A stretch of DNA of 28,243 nucleotides from Candidatus Segatella caccae (GCA_900556395.1 USOQ01000032.1:1-28243), one strand, 5' to 3'. Numbered from the stretch's first letter, positions 6,853 to 14,984 are shown. The notes: generated by a model from the sequence alone, not told the origin. Numbers and translations: made by a program.

Positions 6853-7842
6853 ATGAATATGAGAACATTTACTTTCAAAGGTCTGTTTTTAACAGTGTTA
6901 TTTATGTTGCTTGGGAGCACGGCAATTCTGGCTGCAGATGATGGCTTGATTACCAGACAAATAAAGCTGGATGAGGCTGGTACTTTACCTGATAAGATTA
7001 GTGCAAACGAGAAGAATCTGATTACCAATCTGAAGATTGTTGGTAAAATTAATGGCACGGATTTGAAATTTATCCGTGAGATGGCTGGTTGTGATTTTAA
7101 TGGGAAAGAAACCGACGGAAAACTATCTATATTAGACTTGTCTGATGCTAAAATTGTAGAAGGTGGATCTGCTTATTATTCGGACCGCGATGATAGCTTC
7201 ATTTATACCTCTAATGATAAGTTGGGCGATTTTGCTTTTTATGGTTGCAGTGGTTTGACAAGCTTGACCCTCCCTTCCAGTGTTACTAAGATAGGCTGTT
7301 ATGCTTTGTCAAATTGCATTGGATTGACAAGCTTGACCCTCCCTTCCAGTGTTACTGAGATAGGCGAGCATGCTTTTTTGAATTGCAGAGGGTTGACTAA
7401 CTTTACCCTCCCTTCCGGTGTTACTTCGATAGGTACTTCAGCTTTTTTCTGTTGCTATGGATTGATTAGCTTGACCATCCCTTCCAGTGTTACTGCGATA
7501 GGTTCTAGAGCTTTTAATGATTGCAGTGGCTTGACCTCCATTTATGCATATATGGAAAAATTACCAGAGACGGGGTCAAATCTATTTCTTGGATGTGACG
7601 CAAAGAATTGTACGGTTTATGTACCAAAAGGAACTGGTGATGCTTATTTTTGGTCAAGTTTTGGCTATTTCGATAAGATAGTAGAGTTCGATGCGACGGG
7701 CATTGATAAGGTTGCAACCTCTGCCGATGTCAAGGAAGTCTCTCGCTATTCAGCAAATGGCCAGCGATTATCTGCTCCAGCCAAGGGCTTGAACATCGTG
7801 AAGTATAGTGATGGAAGTGTGAAGAAAGTTGCTGTTCAATAG
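6853..7842 (+). CDS. BspA-like leucine-rich-repeat exported protein
   Basis: An exported protein of about 329 residues. The ATG at 6853 is preferred over an upstream GTG at 6829 because it places a normal signal peptide at the N-terminus (MNMRTFTFKGLFLTVLFMLL, ending near ILA-ADD). After a non-repeat region, four to five LRR_5/TpLRR repeats of 23 residues run from about residue 124 to 230 (pattern LTSLTLPSSVTxIGxxAFxxC). The C-terminal 45 residues (RYSANGQRLSAPAKGLNIVK and the following SDGSVKKV) resemble the short tail found on many Prevotella secreted proteins, possibly a secretion signal. BspA-like proteins bind host matrix or other bacteria in some species; the target here is unknown. The gene stands alone, more AT-rich than the men genes beside it, which suggests it was acquired. 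Confidence 0.85.
   Translation: MNMRTFTFKGLFLTVLFMLLGSTAILAADDGLITRQIKLDEAGTLPDKISANEKNLITNLKIVGKINGTDLKFIREMAGCDFNGKETDGKLSILDLSDAKIVEGGSAYYSDRDDSFIYTSNDKLGDFAFYGCSGLTSLTLPSSVTKIGCYALSNCIGLTSLTLPSSVTEIGEHAFLNCRGLTNFTLPSGVTSIGTSAFFCCYGLISLTIPSSVTAIGSRAFNDCSGLTSIYAYMEKLPETGSNLFLGCDAKNCTVYVPKGTGDAYFWSSFGYFDKIVEFDATGIDKVATSADVKEVSRYSANGQRLSAPAKGLNIVKYSDGSVKKVAVQ
7255..7530 (+). repeat. 69 bp tandem coding repeats in the LRR gene
   Basis: Four units begin with TTGA at 7255, 7324, 7393 and 7462, exactly 69 bp (23 codons) apart. Units 1 and 2 share at least 33 identical bases (7255-7287 and 7324-7356), which points to recent unit duplication. Copy number could vary between strains. Confidence 0.85.
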
Positions 7843-7853
7843 TTTGACGTCTC

Positions 7854-7872
7854 GCCGGATTACAAATCCGGC
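7854..7872. terminator. Hairpin after the BspA-like gene
   Basis: GCCGGATT-ACA-AATCCGGC is a perfect 8 bp stem 12 bp after the stop codon, with flanking CGTC and GACG able to extend it. A T-rich stretch follows only after about 20 bp, so termination is plausible but not typical. The unit resembles GC-rich palindromes common between Bacteroidetes genes. Confidence 0.5.
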
Positions 7873-7941
7873 GGGGGACGCCATCGAGCGAATACTTTTA
7901 TTTCTTTTCCTTCAGATTTTACTCCTTTCAGAAATAGCATA

Positions 7942-8277
7942 TCAAATTAAGCCATTCTTCTTCAACAAATCTGTCAATTCTTTTCCCTTTAAAGTACTCC
8001 GCTCCGATTTGTCATAAATATAAAGCAAGCCGAGACCATCCTCTATATCAGCCAACACAACTGTTATAATACGGGCACCGCCACTTTTACCGGTTCCTTT
8101 CGATTTGATAGCCATACGAACCTTATGCAAGCCACCACCTAAATCTGCACCCAAAGAGGGGGAAAAACTTAACTCATTCATCAATTCTTTCAAATCGGAT
8201 TTAAACGACTTATAGCGCTTGTTCAATCGTTTAGCTTCCCTATCAAAAGAAGGGAACGTATATATCTTACAACTCAT
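7942..8277 (-). CDS. RelE/ParE-family toxin of a type II toxin-antitoxin pair
   Basis: A 111-residue basic protein. The N-terminal helix pair FDREAKRLNKRYKSFKSDLKELMNEL, the central strands GLHKVRMAIKSKGTGKSGGARI, and LLYIYDKSERSTL match Bacteroidales RelE/ParE-superfamily toxins. RelE members cut mRNA on the ribosome, while ParE members act on gyrase; the sequence does not decide between them. It overlaps the upstream antitoxin gene by 11 bp, typical of translational coupling in such modules. It lies in the accessory island between the two menaquinone arms and converges on the BspA-like gene. Confidence 0.82.
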   Translation of the reverse strand: MSCKIYTFPSFDREAKRLNKRYKSFKSDLKELMNELSFSPSLGADLGGGLHKVRMAIKSKGTGKSGGARIITVVLADIEDGLGLLYIYDKSERSTLKGKELTDLLKKNGLI

Positions 8278-8527
8278 TCAACACGTCCTCCAATGGTTTA
8301 AGCTCTAACTTTCCTTCACGATAGGATTTCAGCTCATGGAGGGCATTGTCAAAACCTGATAGAATTTCTTCTTTAGTCATGCAAGGCTCTTCTTGAGCCA
8401 TACACGCCTCATTTGCCTCTTTATTTGCAAAGAGGTTTCTTATTCTATCCAAAAGATGGATATCTTGTGTATTAAGCACCTGACGAATAATTTCATTCTG
8501 TGCCGCTTGTATATTTGATGGTGTCAT
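8267..8527 (-). CDS. Cognate antitoxin (putative)
   Basis: An 86-residue acidic protein placed directly upstream of the toxin, overlapping its start by 11 bp. The N-terminal part (IQAAQNEIIRQVLNTQDIHLLDRIRNLF) is helical. The C-terminal part (TKEEILSGFDNALHELKSYREGKLELK with PLEDVLNEL) looks like the flexible toxin-binding tail of Bacteroidales antitoxins. No clear helix-turn-helix or ribbon-helix-helix DNA-binding motif is visible. The call rests mainly on partner, size, order and overlap. A strong promoter match lies about 50 bp upstream. Confidence 0.72.
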   Translation of the reverse strand: MTPSNIQAAQNEIIRQVLNTQDIHLLDRIRNLFANKEANEACMAQEEPCMTKEEILSGFDNALHELKSYREGKLELKPLEDVLNEL

Positions 8528-8579
8528 ACAACTCTATATTTTAATTTGCTTTCAAAATAACGAATATCACTTGTTTCCT

Positions 8580-8611
8580 GCAAAAATATACAGAAGTTTC
8601 CAAAATACCAA
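8580..8611 (-). promoter_or_regulatory. Promoter of the toxin-antitoxin operon
   Basis: Reverse strand: TTG at 8611-8609, 20 bp spacer, TATTTTTGC at 8588-8580. Both boxes and the spacing match the Bacteroidetes consensus. The start codon of the antitoxin is about 50 bp further on. Confidence 0.65.
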
Positions 8612-8744
8612 ATATTTCCAGGCAAATCTACAAAAAGGTTATTCTTTTCTTTGATTTCCTGAGAATTATTCGTATTTTGCATCGTTACAGATAACCGTCG
8701 TCTCTCTAAATACCTGAGAGAAAAGGGGATATAGTGGTGCTGTT

Positions 8745-8762
8745 CATTATTAATTAATAATG
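8745..8762. repeat. 18 bp perfect AT-rich palindrome
   Basis: CATTATTAATTAATAATG is identical to its reverse complement. It lies between the toxin-antitoxin promoter and the promoter of the Rpn remnant and could be an operator. Function is not shown by the sequence. Confidence 0.55.
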
Positions 8763-8790
8763 CCTATCGCACAGTTTTCCCACTTTTTGT

Positions 8791-8821
8791 TTGGTTGTTT
8801 CAGGATAAAGCGTAATTTTGC
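8791..8821 (+). promoter_or_regulatory. Promoter in front of the Rpn-like remnant
   Basis: TTTG ending at 8793, 19 bp spacer, TAATTTTGC at 8813-8821: one of the best promoter matches in the window, pointing at a broken gene. Confidence 0.6.
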
Positions 8822-8825
8822 AACT

Positions 8826-9058
8826 ATACAAGAAGTAGAAGAAAAAATGAGAGAGTACAAAGCCAGTAAAAAGCATACCGGGATATCAAGAATTCCATTG
8901 ATACAGCGAAGCAAGAAGGTCTTGCACAGGGTATGGCGAAAGGTATGAACCAGAAAGCCCTGGGGATTGCCTGGAAGATACTGGCAAAAGGCATAGATGA
9001 AGATGCCATCATGGAAATTACAGGCCTGAGCCAAGATGAAATCAGACAGTTGAAATAG
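8826..9058 (+). pseudogene. Frameshifted C-terminal remnant of an Rpn/PD-(D/E)XK transposase-type gene
   Basis: Two reading frames together encode the end of an Rpn-family protein (recombination-promoting nuclease / putative transposase). The first frame gives EVEEKMREYKAS up to about 8868. The second continues as AYRDIKNSIDTAKQEG, then LAQGMAKGMNQKALGIAWKI and LAKGIDEDAIMEITGLSQDE, ending IRQLK at 9058. The variable AEG/AKG linker followed by a helix and the GLSxDEI(R/E)xLK terminus is the typical end of these proteins. A small deletion or insertion near 8868-8872 breaks the frame, and the nuclease domain is absent upstream. What remains cannot make an active enzyme, though a short peptide from the ATG at 8847 is possible. 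It marks past insertion activity in this interval. Nothing else was recognised in the 8528-9111 stretch. Confidence 0.72.
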
Positions 9059-9111
9059 ATGATATTCTTACACCGTGGTGTGAGAGGGTGTGGAGAGTAG
9101 GTCGTATAATT

Positions 9112-10080
9112 TCAGAACGCTCCTGAGCGTTTAGGCTTGCCTGTCTCGGTGAGGGGCAGGTGGTCGATATGCAGAAACATCCGTGGTACCCAATATGGGG
9201 GTAGGGTGTTTCTGCATTTTTCTTCTACGAGGGTAAGGTTTTTGCCCTCTGTGAGCAAGACAGCCATCTCGCCCAACATGGCATCTTGCTTTTTTACAAT
9301 CATAAAGGGGTCCGACAGATAGGGGCGCAGGGCTTCTTCTACTTCTTCTATCTGAATCTTGATGCCGCCACTGCACACCACGTTGTCCTTGCGACCCTTG
9401 ATGCGGAAGAGCGTCTTGCCCGTGCGGACATCGGTGCTGAGCTCGGCGATGTCGTTGGTGGCAAGGGGGGCGGCACATACTTGAGGCGCATCGATGACAA
9501 GGCATCCCTCGGCATTGAGGCTCACCTCCACACCATCGAAGGGGGTATACCAGAGGCTGGCATCAGGACCATTGAGGCGACGCAGGGCGATGTGCGACAG
9601 GGTCTCGGTCATGCCATAGGTGCTCCACACGGCGTTGGGCAAGGGCTTAATCATCTGTGCCAACTCGTCGCTGATGGCTCCTCCGCCTATGATGAGGTGA
9701 CGGATGTGCATGAGCCGTTCGCGCTCGCGGGGTACTTTCAGGGTGTTGTACACCTGCATGGGCACCATGGCGGCAAAGGTGAAGCTGGGCAGGGTGTCAT
9801 CGGCTAAGGGATGACTGCTCGGACGCACGGTGGTGAGTTGTAGGTCTCGTTGCAGACTTCGCACCACCATCATTTTGCCTGCTATATAGTCGAGCGACAT
9901 GCAGAGCAGGGCGGTGTCGCCTGGCTTCAGTCCTAAGAAGTCGCAAGTGATGCGGGCTGAGTTGAGCATGCGCCTCTTCTCCACCATCATGGGTTTGGGC
10001 TTGCCCGTCGAACCGCTGGTGTGTACCAAAATGCGGTCGTTGTCATTGTGCCATTCGGCAAGAAATTCTGTTAGTTCCAT
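9112..10080 (-). CDS. menE: o-Succinylbenzoate-CoA ligase
   Basis: Activates o-succinylbenzoate with ATP to the acyl-adenylate, then transfers it to CoA. The 322-residue ANL-superfamily protein has the phosphate-binding loop HTSGSTGKPKP (residues 20-30), the adenylate motif YGMTET (155-160), the hinge region GRKDNVVCSGGIKIQIEEVE (229-248) and the C-terminal catalytic Lys in TETGKPKR (K315). It is shorter than the 450-500 residues of typical MenE because the N-terminal subdomain is reduced, as is usual in Bacteroidetes. All key motifs are intact, so it should be active. It lies downstream of menC, separated by about 300 bp filled by repeat copy C. Confidence 0.93.
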   Translation of the reverse strand: MELTEFLAEWHNDNDRILVHTSGSTGKPKPMMVEKRRMLNSARITCDFLGLKPGDTALLCMSLDYIAGKMMVVRSLQRDLQLTTVRPSSHPLADDTLPSFTFAAMVPMQVYNTLKVPRERERLMHIRHLIIGGGAISDELAQMIKPLPNAVWSTYGMTETLSHIALRRLNGPDASLWYTPFDGVEVSLNAEGCLVIDAPQVCAAPLATNDIAELSTDVRTGKTLFRIKGRKDNVVCSGGIKIQIEEVEEALRPYLSDPFMIVKKQDAMLGEMAVLLTEGKNLTLVEEKCRNTLPPYWVPRMFLHIDHLPLTETGKPKRSGAF

Positions 10081-10097
10081 GAGGGGAATTTTAATTT

Positions 10098-10381
10098 TCC
10101 AGGAGTTAAGGAGTTATTTTCAGGAGTTAAGGGAGTTATTTTCAGGAGTTAAGGGAGTTAAGGAGTTATCGCTCCCTTCGGTCGCTGAGGAGTTAAGACA
10201 AATGCCTTTGTGGGTTTAAATTCAAGCAATAAGACTGTTGTCTTAACTTTATCGGCTTCATCTTGCTTAGACTTGTCGTTTGAATTCAAGCAATAAGACT
10301 GTTGTCTTAACTCCTTTAACTCCTTTAACTCCTTTAACTCCTTTAACTCCTTTAACTTCTTAAACTTCTTTAACTCCTGAA
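10098..10381 (+). repeat. GGAGTTAA intergenic element, copy C (expanded)
   Basis: Fills the 304 bp menE-menC gap. The left side has three CAGGAGTTAAGG-type blocks separated by GTTATTTT. The core is GGAGTTATCGCTCCCTTCGG and TCGCTGAGGAGTTAAGACAA. The right half is present twice (TTCAAGCAATAAGACTGTTG at 10221-10240 and 10284-10303). It ends in six or more tandem CTTTAACTC units. Orientation is the same as copy B on the plus strand but opposite to the flanking genes. Over 87 nt of the core it differs from copy D at one position. Confidence 0.92.
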
Positions 10382-10384
10382 AAA

Positions 10385-11449
10385 TCAACCATTAATAAAG
10401 ATCTTCTCTCCTCTGATTTCCAAAGGCATAGGGATGTTGTCGGTGAAGAGTTGACCGGTGCCAAGGCCTTGTGGCATGGAGACACCAGGACCATAGGTCT
10501 TGGCGCAGAAATGGGCGATGGCGCTGAGTCCCACGTTGCTTTCGAGTGCTGATGTTATCCAGCTGCCGATACCACGCTCTTGAGCCAGTTCTATCCACTC
10601 CTGACAGCCATAGATGCCTCCGTGGAGCGAGGGTTTCAAGACGATGTACTGAGGGCGTATGGTGTCGAGCAATGCCTGCTTCATGGAGCGCACGTTCACG
10701 CCGATGAGCTCCTCGTCGAGGGCGATGGGCAGGGGCGACTCACGACACAATGCTGCCATCTTGGGCCACTGGTGCTGGCGTATGGGCTGTTCGATGGAGT
10801 GGATGTCGTACTGTGCCAAGGCTTCCAGTCGGCTCATGGCATTTTCGGGGTCGAATCCTCCATTGGCATCCACACGCAGTTCTATCTGGTCCTTGCTGTA
10901 TGTCTCGCGTATGCGCTTGATGAGGTCGAGCTCCTTGAAGAAGTCGATGGCGCCTATCTTGAGTTTCACGCAGTGGAATCCGCTCTTCAGCTTCTCCTCC
11001 AGTCGGGCAAGCATCTCCTCATAGGTGCCCATCCATACCAGTCCGTTGATCGTGATGCCCTCTTCGCCCCGTGCGAAGGGAGTGTCGTAGAGGTCGCCTA
11101 AGTCTTTAGCCCATGCGGGTACGTCGATAGCGGGGCTTTGCCTGAAGAAGTCGGCAAAGGCGGTCTCCAGTCCGAAGGTGATGCTGGGGTAGGCACGTAT
11201 CATGTCGTAGGGGATGCGCCCCATCTGCTCCACCATTTGGCATACCTGTCGAAGCGTGAGCTCGTATTCGGATTTGTCATCGCAACTCAGATCGGGCAGG
11301 GTGGCACATTCACCGATGCCTCTGACATGGGGATGCTCGTCAGAGGTGAGGGTGAGGAAGAAGCTGTGTCTGGTGGTATAGACGCCACGTGAGGTGCCTG
11401 CTGGTTGTTTGAAGTGGAGTGTGCGCTCCGAAATGTCTATTTTGTACAT
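10385..11449 (-). CDS. menC: o-Succinylbenzoate synthase
   Basis: Dehydrates SHCHC to o-succinylbenzoate. The 354-residue enolase-superfamily protein has the N-terminal capping domain (GIGECATLPDLS, about 44-55) and the barrel with KLKIG (catalytic K162 and K164), the metal ligands D194 (RVDANGGF), E220 (SIEQPI) and D245 (ALDEEL), and the second catalytic Lys in VLKPS (K272). All residues expected for MenC activity are present. Dipeptide epimerases share this fold, but the men neighbour and the SIEQPI/LKPSLHGGI signatures favour MenC. Its start lies 2 bp after the stop of the GNAT/hydrolase gene, so both must share a transcript. Confidence 0.94.
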   Translation of the reverse strand: MYKIDISERTLHFKQPAGTSRGVYTTRHSFFLTLTSDEHPHVRGIGECATLPDLSCDDKSEYELTLRQVCQMVEQMGRIPYDMIRAYPSITFGLETAFADFFRQSPAIDVPAWAKDLGDLYDTPFARGEEGITINGLVWMGTYEEMLARLEEKLKSGFHCVKLKIGAIDFFKELDLIKRIRETYSKDQIELRVDANGGFDPENAMSRLEALAQYDIHSIEQPIRQHQWPKMAALCRESPLPIALDEELIGVNVRSMKQALLDTIRPQYIVLKPSLHGGIYGCQEWIELAQERGIGSWITSALESNVGLSAIAHFCAKTYGPGVSMPQGLGTGQLFTDNIPMPLEIRGEKIFING

Positions 11450-11451
11450 CG

Positions 11452-12981
11452 TTATTTTTTCTTCAGTTCGTAGAGGTCTTTTCTGCGATCGCGCAGGTTG
11501 CGCACGGCACCATAGGTGTGGAGCTCGTTGAGCAAGTTGAGGTCGACGTCAGAGACGAGAATCATCTCGGTGTTAGGGGTGGCTTCCGAGCGCTTACCAT
11601 CGTTGGGGAAAGCGAAGTCGCAAGGCGTGAACACGGCACTCTGCGCATACTGTATGTCCATGTTGTGAACACGAGGCAGGTTGCCCACACTACCCGCTAT
11701 GGCAACATAGCACTCGTTCTCGATGGCACGTGCCTGAGCACAGACGCGCACACGTGAGTAGGCGTTTTGCGTGTCGGTCATGAAGGGAACGAAGAGTATC
11801 TGCATACCGTCTTGCGCCATGAGTCGTGAGAGCTCGGGGAACTCTACGTCGTAACAGATGACGATACCTATCTTGCCACAATCGGTGTCGAAGGTCTGTA
11901 TGCGGTTTCCGCCTGTAAGACCCCAGCACTTCTGCTCGTCGGGGGTGACATGAATCTTTTCGTACATATCCACGCTTCCGTCTCTACGGCACAGGAAGCC
12001 CACGTTGTAGAGGGCACCGTCGTCCTTGACGTAAGGCATACTACCCGTAATGATATTGATGTTATAGCTGATGGCAAGTTCACGGAACCGGTCGCGTATC
12101 TGCTCGGTGTATTGTGCCATCTGGCGGATGCTCTGTGCCTCGCCCATATCGTTGAACTTAGCCATCAGTGGGGCGTTGAAGTATTCGGGGAAGAGGATGA
12201 AGTCGCTCTTATAGTCGCTCACCGAATCGACGAAGAACTCCACCTGCTCGAAGAGGTCGTCGACCGATGCATAAGGGCGCATCTGCCACTGTACGAGACC
12301 GATGCGCACGGTGGGCTTGCGGTCTACATAGGAGTCTGTAGGTGGCTGATAGTAGATGTTGTCCCACTGCAACAGGGTGGCACAGTGTTCGCTCTCCTCA
12401 TCGCTGGGCAGATAGTTGCGTATCACACGACGCACGTGGAAGTCGTTGGATAGCTGGAAGGTGAGCACGGGGTCGTAGATTTCACGACTGCGCACCTTCT
12501 CGATGTACTCCTTGGGGCGCATCTGGTCGGCATACTTGTGATAGTTGGGTATGCGTCCTCCAAACATGATGGCCTTGAGGTTGAGCTTCTCGCAGAGCTC
12601 TTTGCGGTACTCGTACATACGTCGTGCCAGGCGGAGCCCACGATAGTCGGGGTGGATGAATACCTCGATGCCATAGAGGATGTTACCTTTGGCGTCGTGG
12701 GTGTTGAAGGTTTCGTTACCTGTCACTTGGGCATAGGTGTGGTCGCCCTTCACCATATTGTAGTTGACGATGATGGAGAGAGCACATCCCACAATCTTGT
12801 CGTCAACGATGATGACAACCTGTCCTTCTGGGAAGATGGTGATGAGTTTCTTGATTTGAGAACGAGTCCAAAATACGTCCGAGTCGGCATAGATGCGCTT
12901 GAACGATTTGGCGAGTTGGTCGTAGTCCTCCATGTGGAGGTTGCGCAAACTTACTTTTTCGATTTTGCGTGTTGAGTCCAT
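11452..12981 (-). CDS. GNAT acetyltransferase / carbon-nitrogen hydrolase fusion
   Basis: A 509-residue two-domain protein. Residues about 10-200 form a GNAT N-acetyltransferase domain (GIEVFIHPDYRGLRLARRMY, residues 104-123, is the acetyl-CoA loop). Residues about 225-490 form a nitrilase-superfamily amidase with the triad E266 (FPEYF), K342 (YEKIHVTPDE) and C376 (VICYDVEFPE). The same fusion is widespread in Bacteroidetes and also known as the YhcX type in Bacillus. Substrates are not known; nearest hydrolase relatives cleave amides such as omega-amides. Its coupling to menC, 2 bp downstream, is probably incidental but puts menC under its promoter. A -7 box lies 31 bp upstream of the start. 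Confidence 0.9.
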   Translation of the reverse strand: MDSTRKIEKVSLRNLHMEDYDQLAKSFKRIYADSDVFWTRSQIKKLITIFPEGQVVIIVDDKIVGCALSIIVNYNMVKGDHTYAQVTGNETFNTHDAKGNILYGIEVFIHPDYRGLRLARRMYEYRKELCEKLNLKAIMFGGRIPNYHKYADQMRPKEYIEKVRSREIYDPVLTFQLSNDFHVRRVIRNYLPSDEESEHCATLLQWDNIYYQPPTDSYVDRKPTVRIGLVQWQMRPYASVDDLFEQVEFFVDSVSDYKSDFILFPEYFNAPLMAKFNDMGEAQSIRQMAQYTEQIRDRFRELAISYNINIITGSMPYVKDDGALYNVGFLCRRDGSVDMYEKIHVTPDEQKCWGLTGGNRIQTFDTDCGKIGIVICYDVEFPELSRLMAQDGMQILFVPFMTDTQNAYSRVRVCAQARAIENECYVAIAGSVGNLPRVHNMDIQYAQSAVFTPCDFAFPNDGKRSEATPNTEMILVSDVDLNLLNELHTYGAVRNLRDRRKDLYELKKK

Positions 12982-13011
12982 TGTTTTCTACTGTTATTGA
13001 CTTATTCGCGT

Positions 13012-13020
13012 GCAAAATTA
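13012..13020 (-). promoter_or_regulatory. Putative -7 box for the GNAT/hydrolase-menC-menE transcript
   Basis: TAATTTTGC on the reverse strand, 31 bp before the ATG at 12981, matches TAnnTTTG. No good -33 TTG is visible. It lies in the 86 bp gap after the pEtN transferase gene. Confidence 0.45.
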
Positions 13021-13067
13021 CAGCAAAAAACTGATATAGAGAAGGAAAAGAGAAAGTTTTTGATATA

Positions 13068-14786
13068 CTAAAATCCACATTCAGCTTGTGGGATAGCCTC
13101 ATTATGGTCGTTGAGATAGAGCAATGGGGCTGGCTGGTATTGCATACTTGCCAGTGACATGTGTGTTTGCAGATAGCGTGTACTGATGCCACCGATGTTG
13201 AGCATGGTGTGGAAGGCAGAACGACTACTCTGTGCCTGCTTGTGGCTGTTGGCAGAGAGAGCCCTACTAACCTCAGGCAACAGTTGGCGAAAACTCTGTG
13301 ATGTCCATACCAAGAAGGGTACACGCAACTCATACTCCGAAGCACGGGGTGAAGCATGCAAGAAGAGCTTGTGGGCATCGTCGAAGATGTTTTCGCCGTG
13401 ATCGCTCGTATAGAGCATGGCGCTCATACCACCATGTTTCCTTAGGCGTTCTATCACGCCACTGAGCACAAAGTCGGTATAGCGAATGGTGTTGTCGTAA
13501 GCATTGATGAGGTCGGGACGATTCTCCTGCTTGGCCTCGCAATGTGTGTCGGGCAGGAAATGTGCCATCTCTCGGGGATAGCGCTCCATGTAGTTGAAGT
13601 GAGAACCATAGGTGTGGAGCACGATGAATTCCTTCTTGCGTTTCTGATTCAGTATTTTGTCGAGGATGGGCAACAGGTCGGCATCATAGTAGTTGCCATC
13701 CTTGCTGGTGGCTCCAGCGAGCTCACGGCCTGCCTGGTTGGCGTCGCCCGTCTTGAGGAAGAGCCACTGGTCGGCCTGTTCGCCCAGGAAGTCGATGAAG
13801 GAGTGGTTGGGGCGCTGATTGCTCAGAAACACGGTGTGAAACCCTGCCTCGCGATAAGCCTGCAGGATGCCTTTCTCGTGAAAGAGACGCTCAAAGTCGG
13901 TGGCTGAAGCCTGTGAGAGGAGCATGGGCACACTCTTATGGGTGGTGTTCGACTGGGTGGTGACATCGCTGAATGTCACCAGTCCAGTGGTCGTGCTGAG
14001 CCGTGGATTGGTGTCGCGCTGATAGCCATAGAGACTGAAGTTCATGGCACGAGCCGTCTCGCCTATCACCATGACGTAGACCTCGCAGGAGTCCTCGGGA
14101 TGCGTTGCCTGAGCCTCGAAGCGGAAGTTGGCAGAAGCATCCTTGTAGTGGATGGATGCGTTGTTGCGCTTCACGGCAAGATAGAGGTTATAGAAGGCAT
14201 TGACGGGGTAGAGGTCATCGAGCACGCTATATTGTGCCGTGTTGGCTTCGGATGTTACATCGTGCTCGCTTTTGTCGTGCTGTGTATCAGAGAGATAGGA
14301 CATAGCCATACAGCCACAGCCTACCACGGCTATGCCTGCTGCCCACTGACGACAACGCTTTCTGAATCCATCCGACAATACAGGTGACTTCTTGCTTCGT
14401 ATAGATACCACACCCAAAGTCAGTAGTGGCAAGTAAAGGATGAAGACACTCGCCACACCAGGAATCAAATTGTCGAGCAACTCCATTGCCTCGCCAGGAT
14501 TTGTCGTCACTAAGTTGAGGAACATATCCACGGCTATGACGCCCTTACCGAAGAGGTAGAGCAGTACGATTTGGAAGGCTGCAAAGAAGATAAGCAAGAA
14601 GAGCCACCACACCATCTTTCCTGCCTTGCGGCACAAGCTCATCAGAGCCATGTAGACGGCAAAGGGCAACACGATGTTGGCAAGTGCAGCCCAAGTGCTG
14701 AGGTGCTCGCTGAAACAAAGTGCCACATTGGGCACGGTAAGCGCTATGACGGCATACCAATATATAAATTTGTTGAATGATTTCAT
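13068..14786 (-). CDS. Phosphoethanolamine transferase (EptA/sulfatase family)
   Basis: An inner-membrane enzyme of 572 residues expected to move phosphoethanolamine from phosphatidylethanolamine to lipid A, lowering the negative surface charge and raising resistance to cationic peptides. Several membrane segments lie in the first 165 residues (for example about 10-25, 33-52, 58-80, 110-130, 148-165). The periplasmic alkaline-phosphatase-like domain follows, with metal-binding E243 and nucleophile T244 in VIGETARAMNFSLYGYQR, and SDHGEN (D462, H463) with a further His at 477. It belongs to the same family as EptA and MCR. Whether the acceptor is lipid A or another glycan cannot be read from sequence. 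Repeat copy D separates it from the upstream barrel gene. Confidence 0.9.
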   Translation of the reverse strand: MKSFNKFIYWYAVIALTVPNVALCFSEHLSTWAALANIVLPFAVYMALMSLCRKAGKMVWWLFLLIFFAAFQIVLLYLFGKGVIAVDMFLNLVTTNPGEAMELLDNLIPGVASVFILYLPLLTLGVVSIRSKKSPVLSDGFRKRCRQWAAGIAVVGCGCMAMSYLSDTQHDKSEHDVTSEANTAQYSVLDDLYPVNAFYNLYLAVKRNNASIHYKDASANFRFEAQATHPEDSCEVYVMVIGETARAMNFSLYGYQRDTNPRLSTTTGLVTFSDVTTQSNTTHKSVPMLLSQASATDFERLFHEKGILQAYREAGFHTVFLSNQRPNHSFIDFLGEQADQWLFLKTGDANQAGRELAGATSKDGNYYDADLLPILDKILNQKRKKEFIVLHTYGSHFNYMERYPREMAHFLPDTHCEAKQENRPDLINAYDNTIRYTDFVLSGVIERLRKHGGMSAMLYTSDHGENIFDDAHKLFLHASPRASEYELRVPFLVWTSQSFRQLLPEVSRALSANSHKQAQSSRSAFHTMLNIGGISTRYLQTHMSLASMQYQPAPLLYLNDHNEAIPQAECGF

Positions 14787-14814
14787 GTTGTGTATTGTTT
14801 GAATAAGTGTAAGT

Positions 14815-14975
14815 TTCAGGAGTTATTTTCAGGAGTTAAGGGAGTTAAGGGAGTTAAGGAGTTATCGCTCCCTTCGGTCGCTGAGGAGTTAAGACAAATG
14901 CCTTTGTGGGTTTGAATTCAAGCAATAAGACTGTTGTCTTAACTCCTTAACTCCCTTAACTCCCTTAACTCCAGA
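14815..14975 (+). repeat. GGAGTTAA intergenic element, copy D (forward orientation)
   Basis: Occupies nearly the whole gap between the Omp85-type gene and the pEtN transferase gene. It has CAGGAGTTATTTTCAGGAG, then GGGAGTTAA units, the core with the CCCTTCGG variant, GGAGTTAAGACAA, the TTGAATTCAA palindrome, TAAGAC-TGTT-GTCTTA, and complementary CTTAACTCC units on the right. The core is nearly identical to copy C. Read along the flanking genes it is in the reverse orientation. Confidence 0.92.
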
Positions 14976-14984
14976 AAAATTCTT

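Noticed and set aside
10098..10381. Tandem GGAGTTAA units as a CRISPR array
   Set aside because: Units are 8-9 bp with no spacers of constant length and no cas genes nearby.
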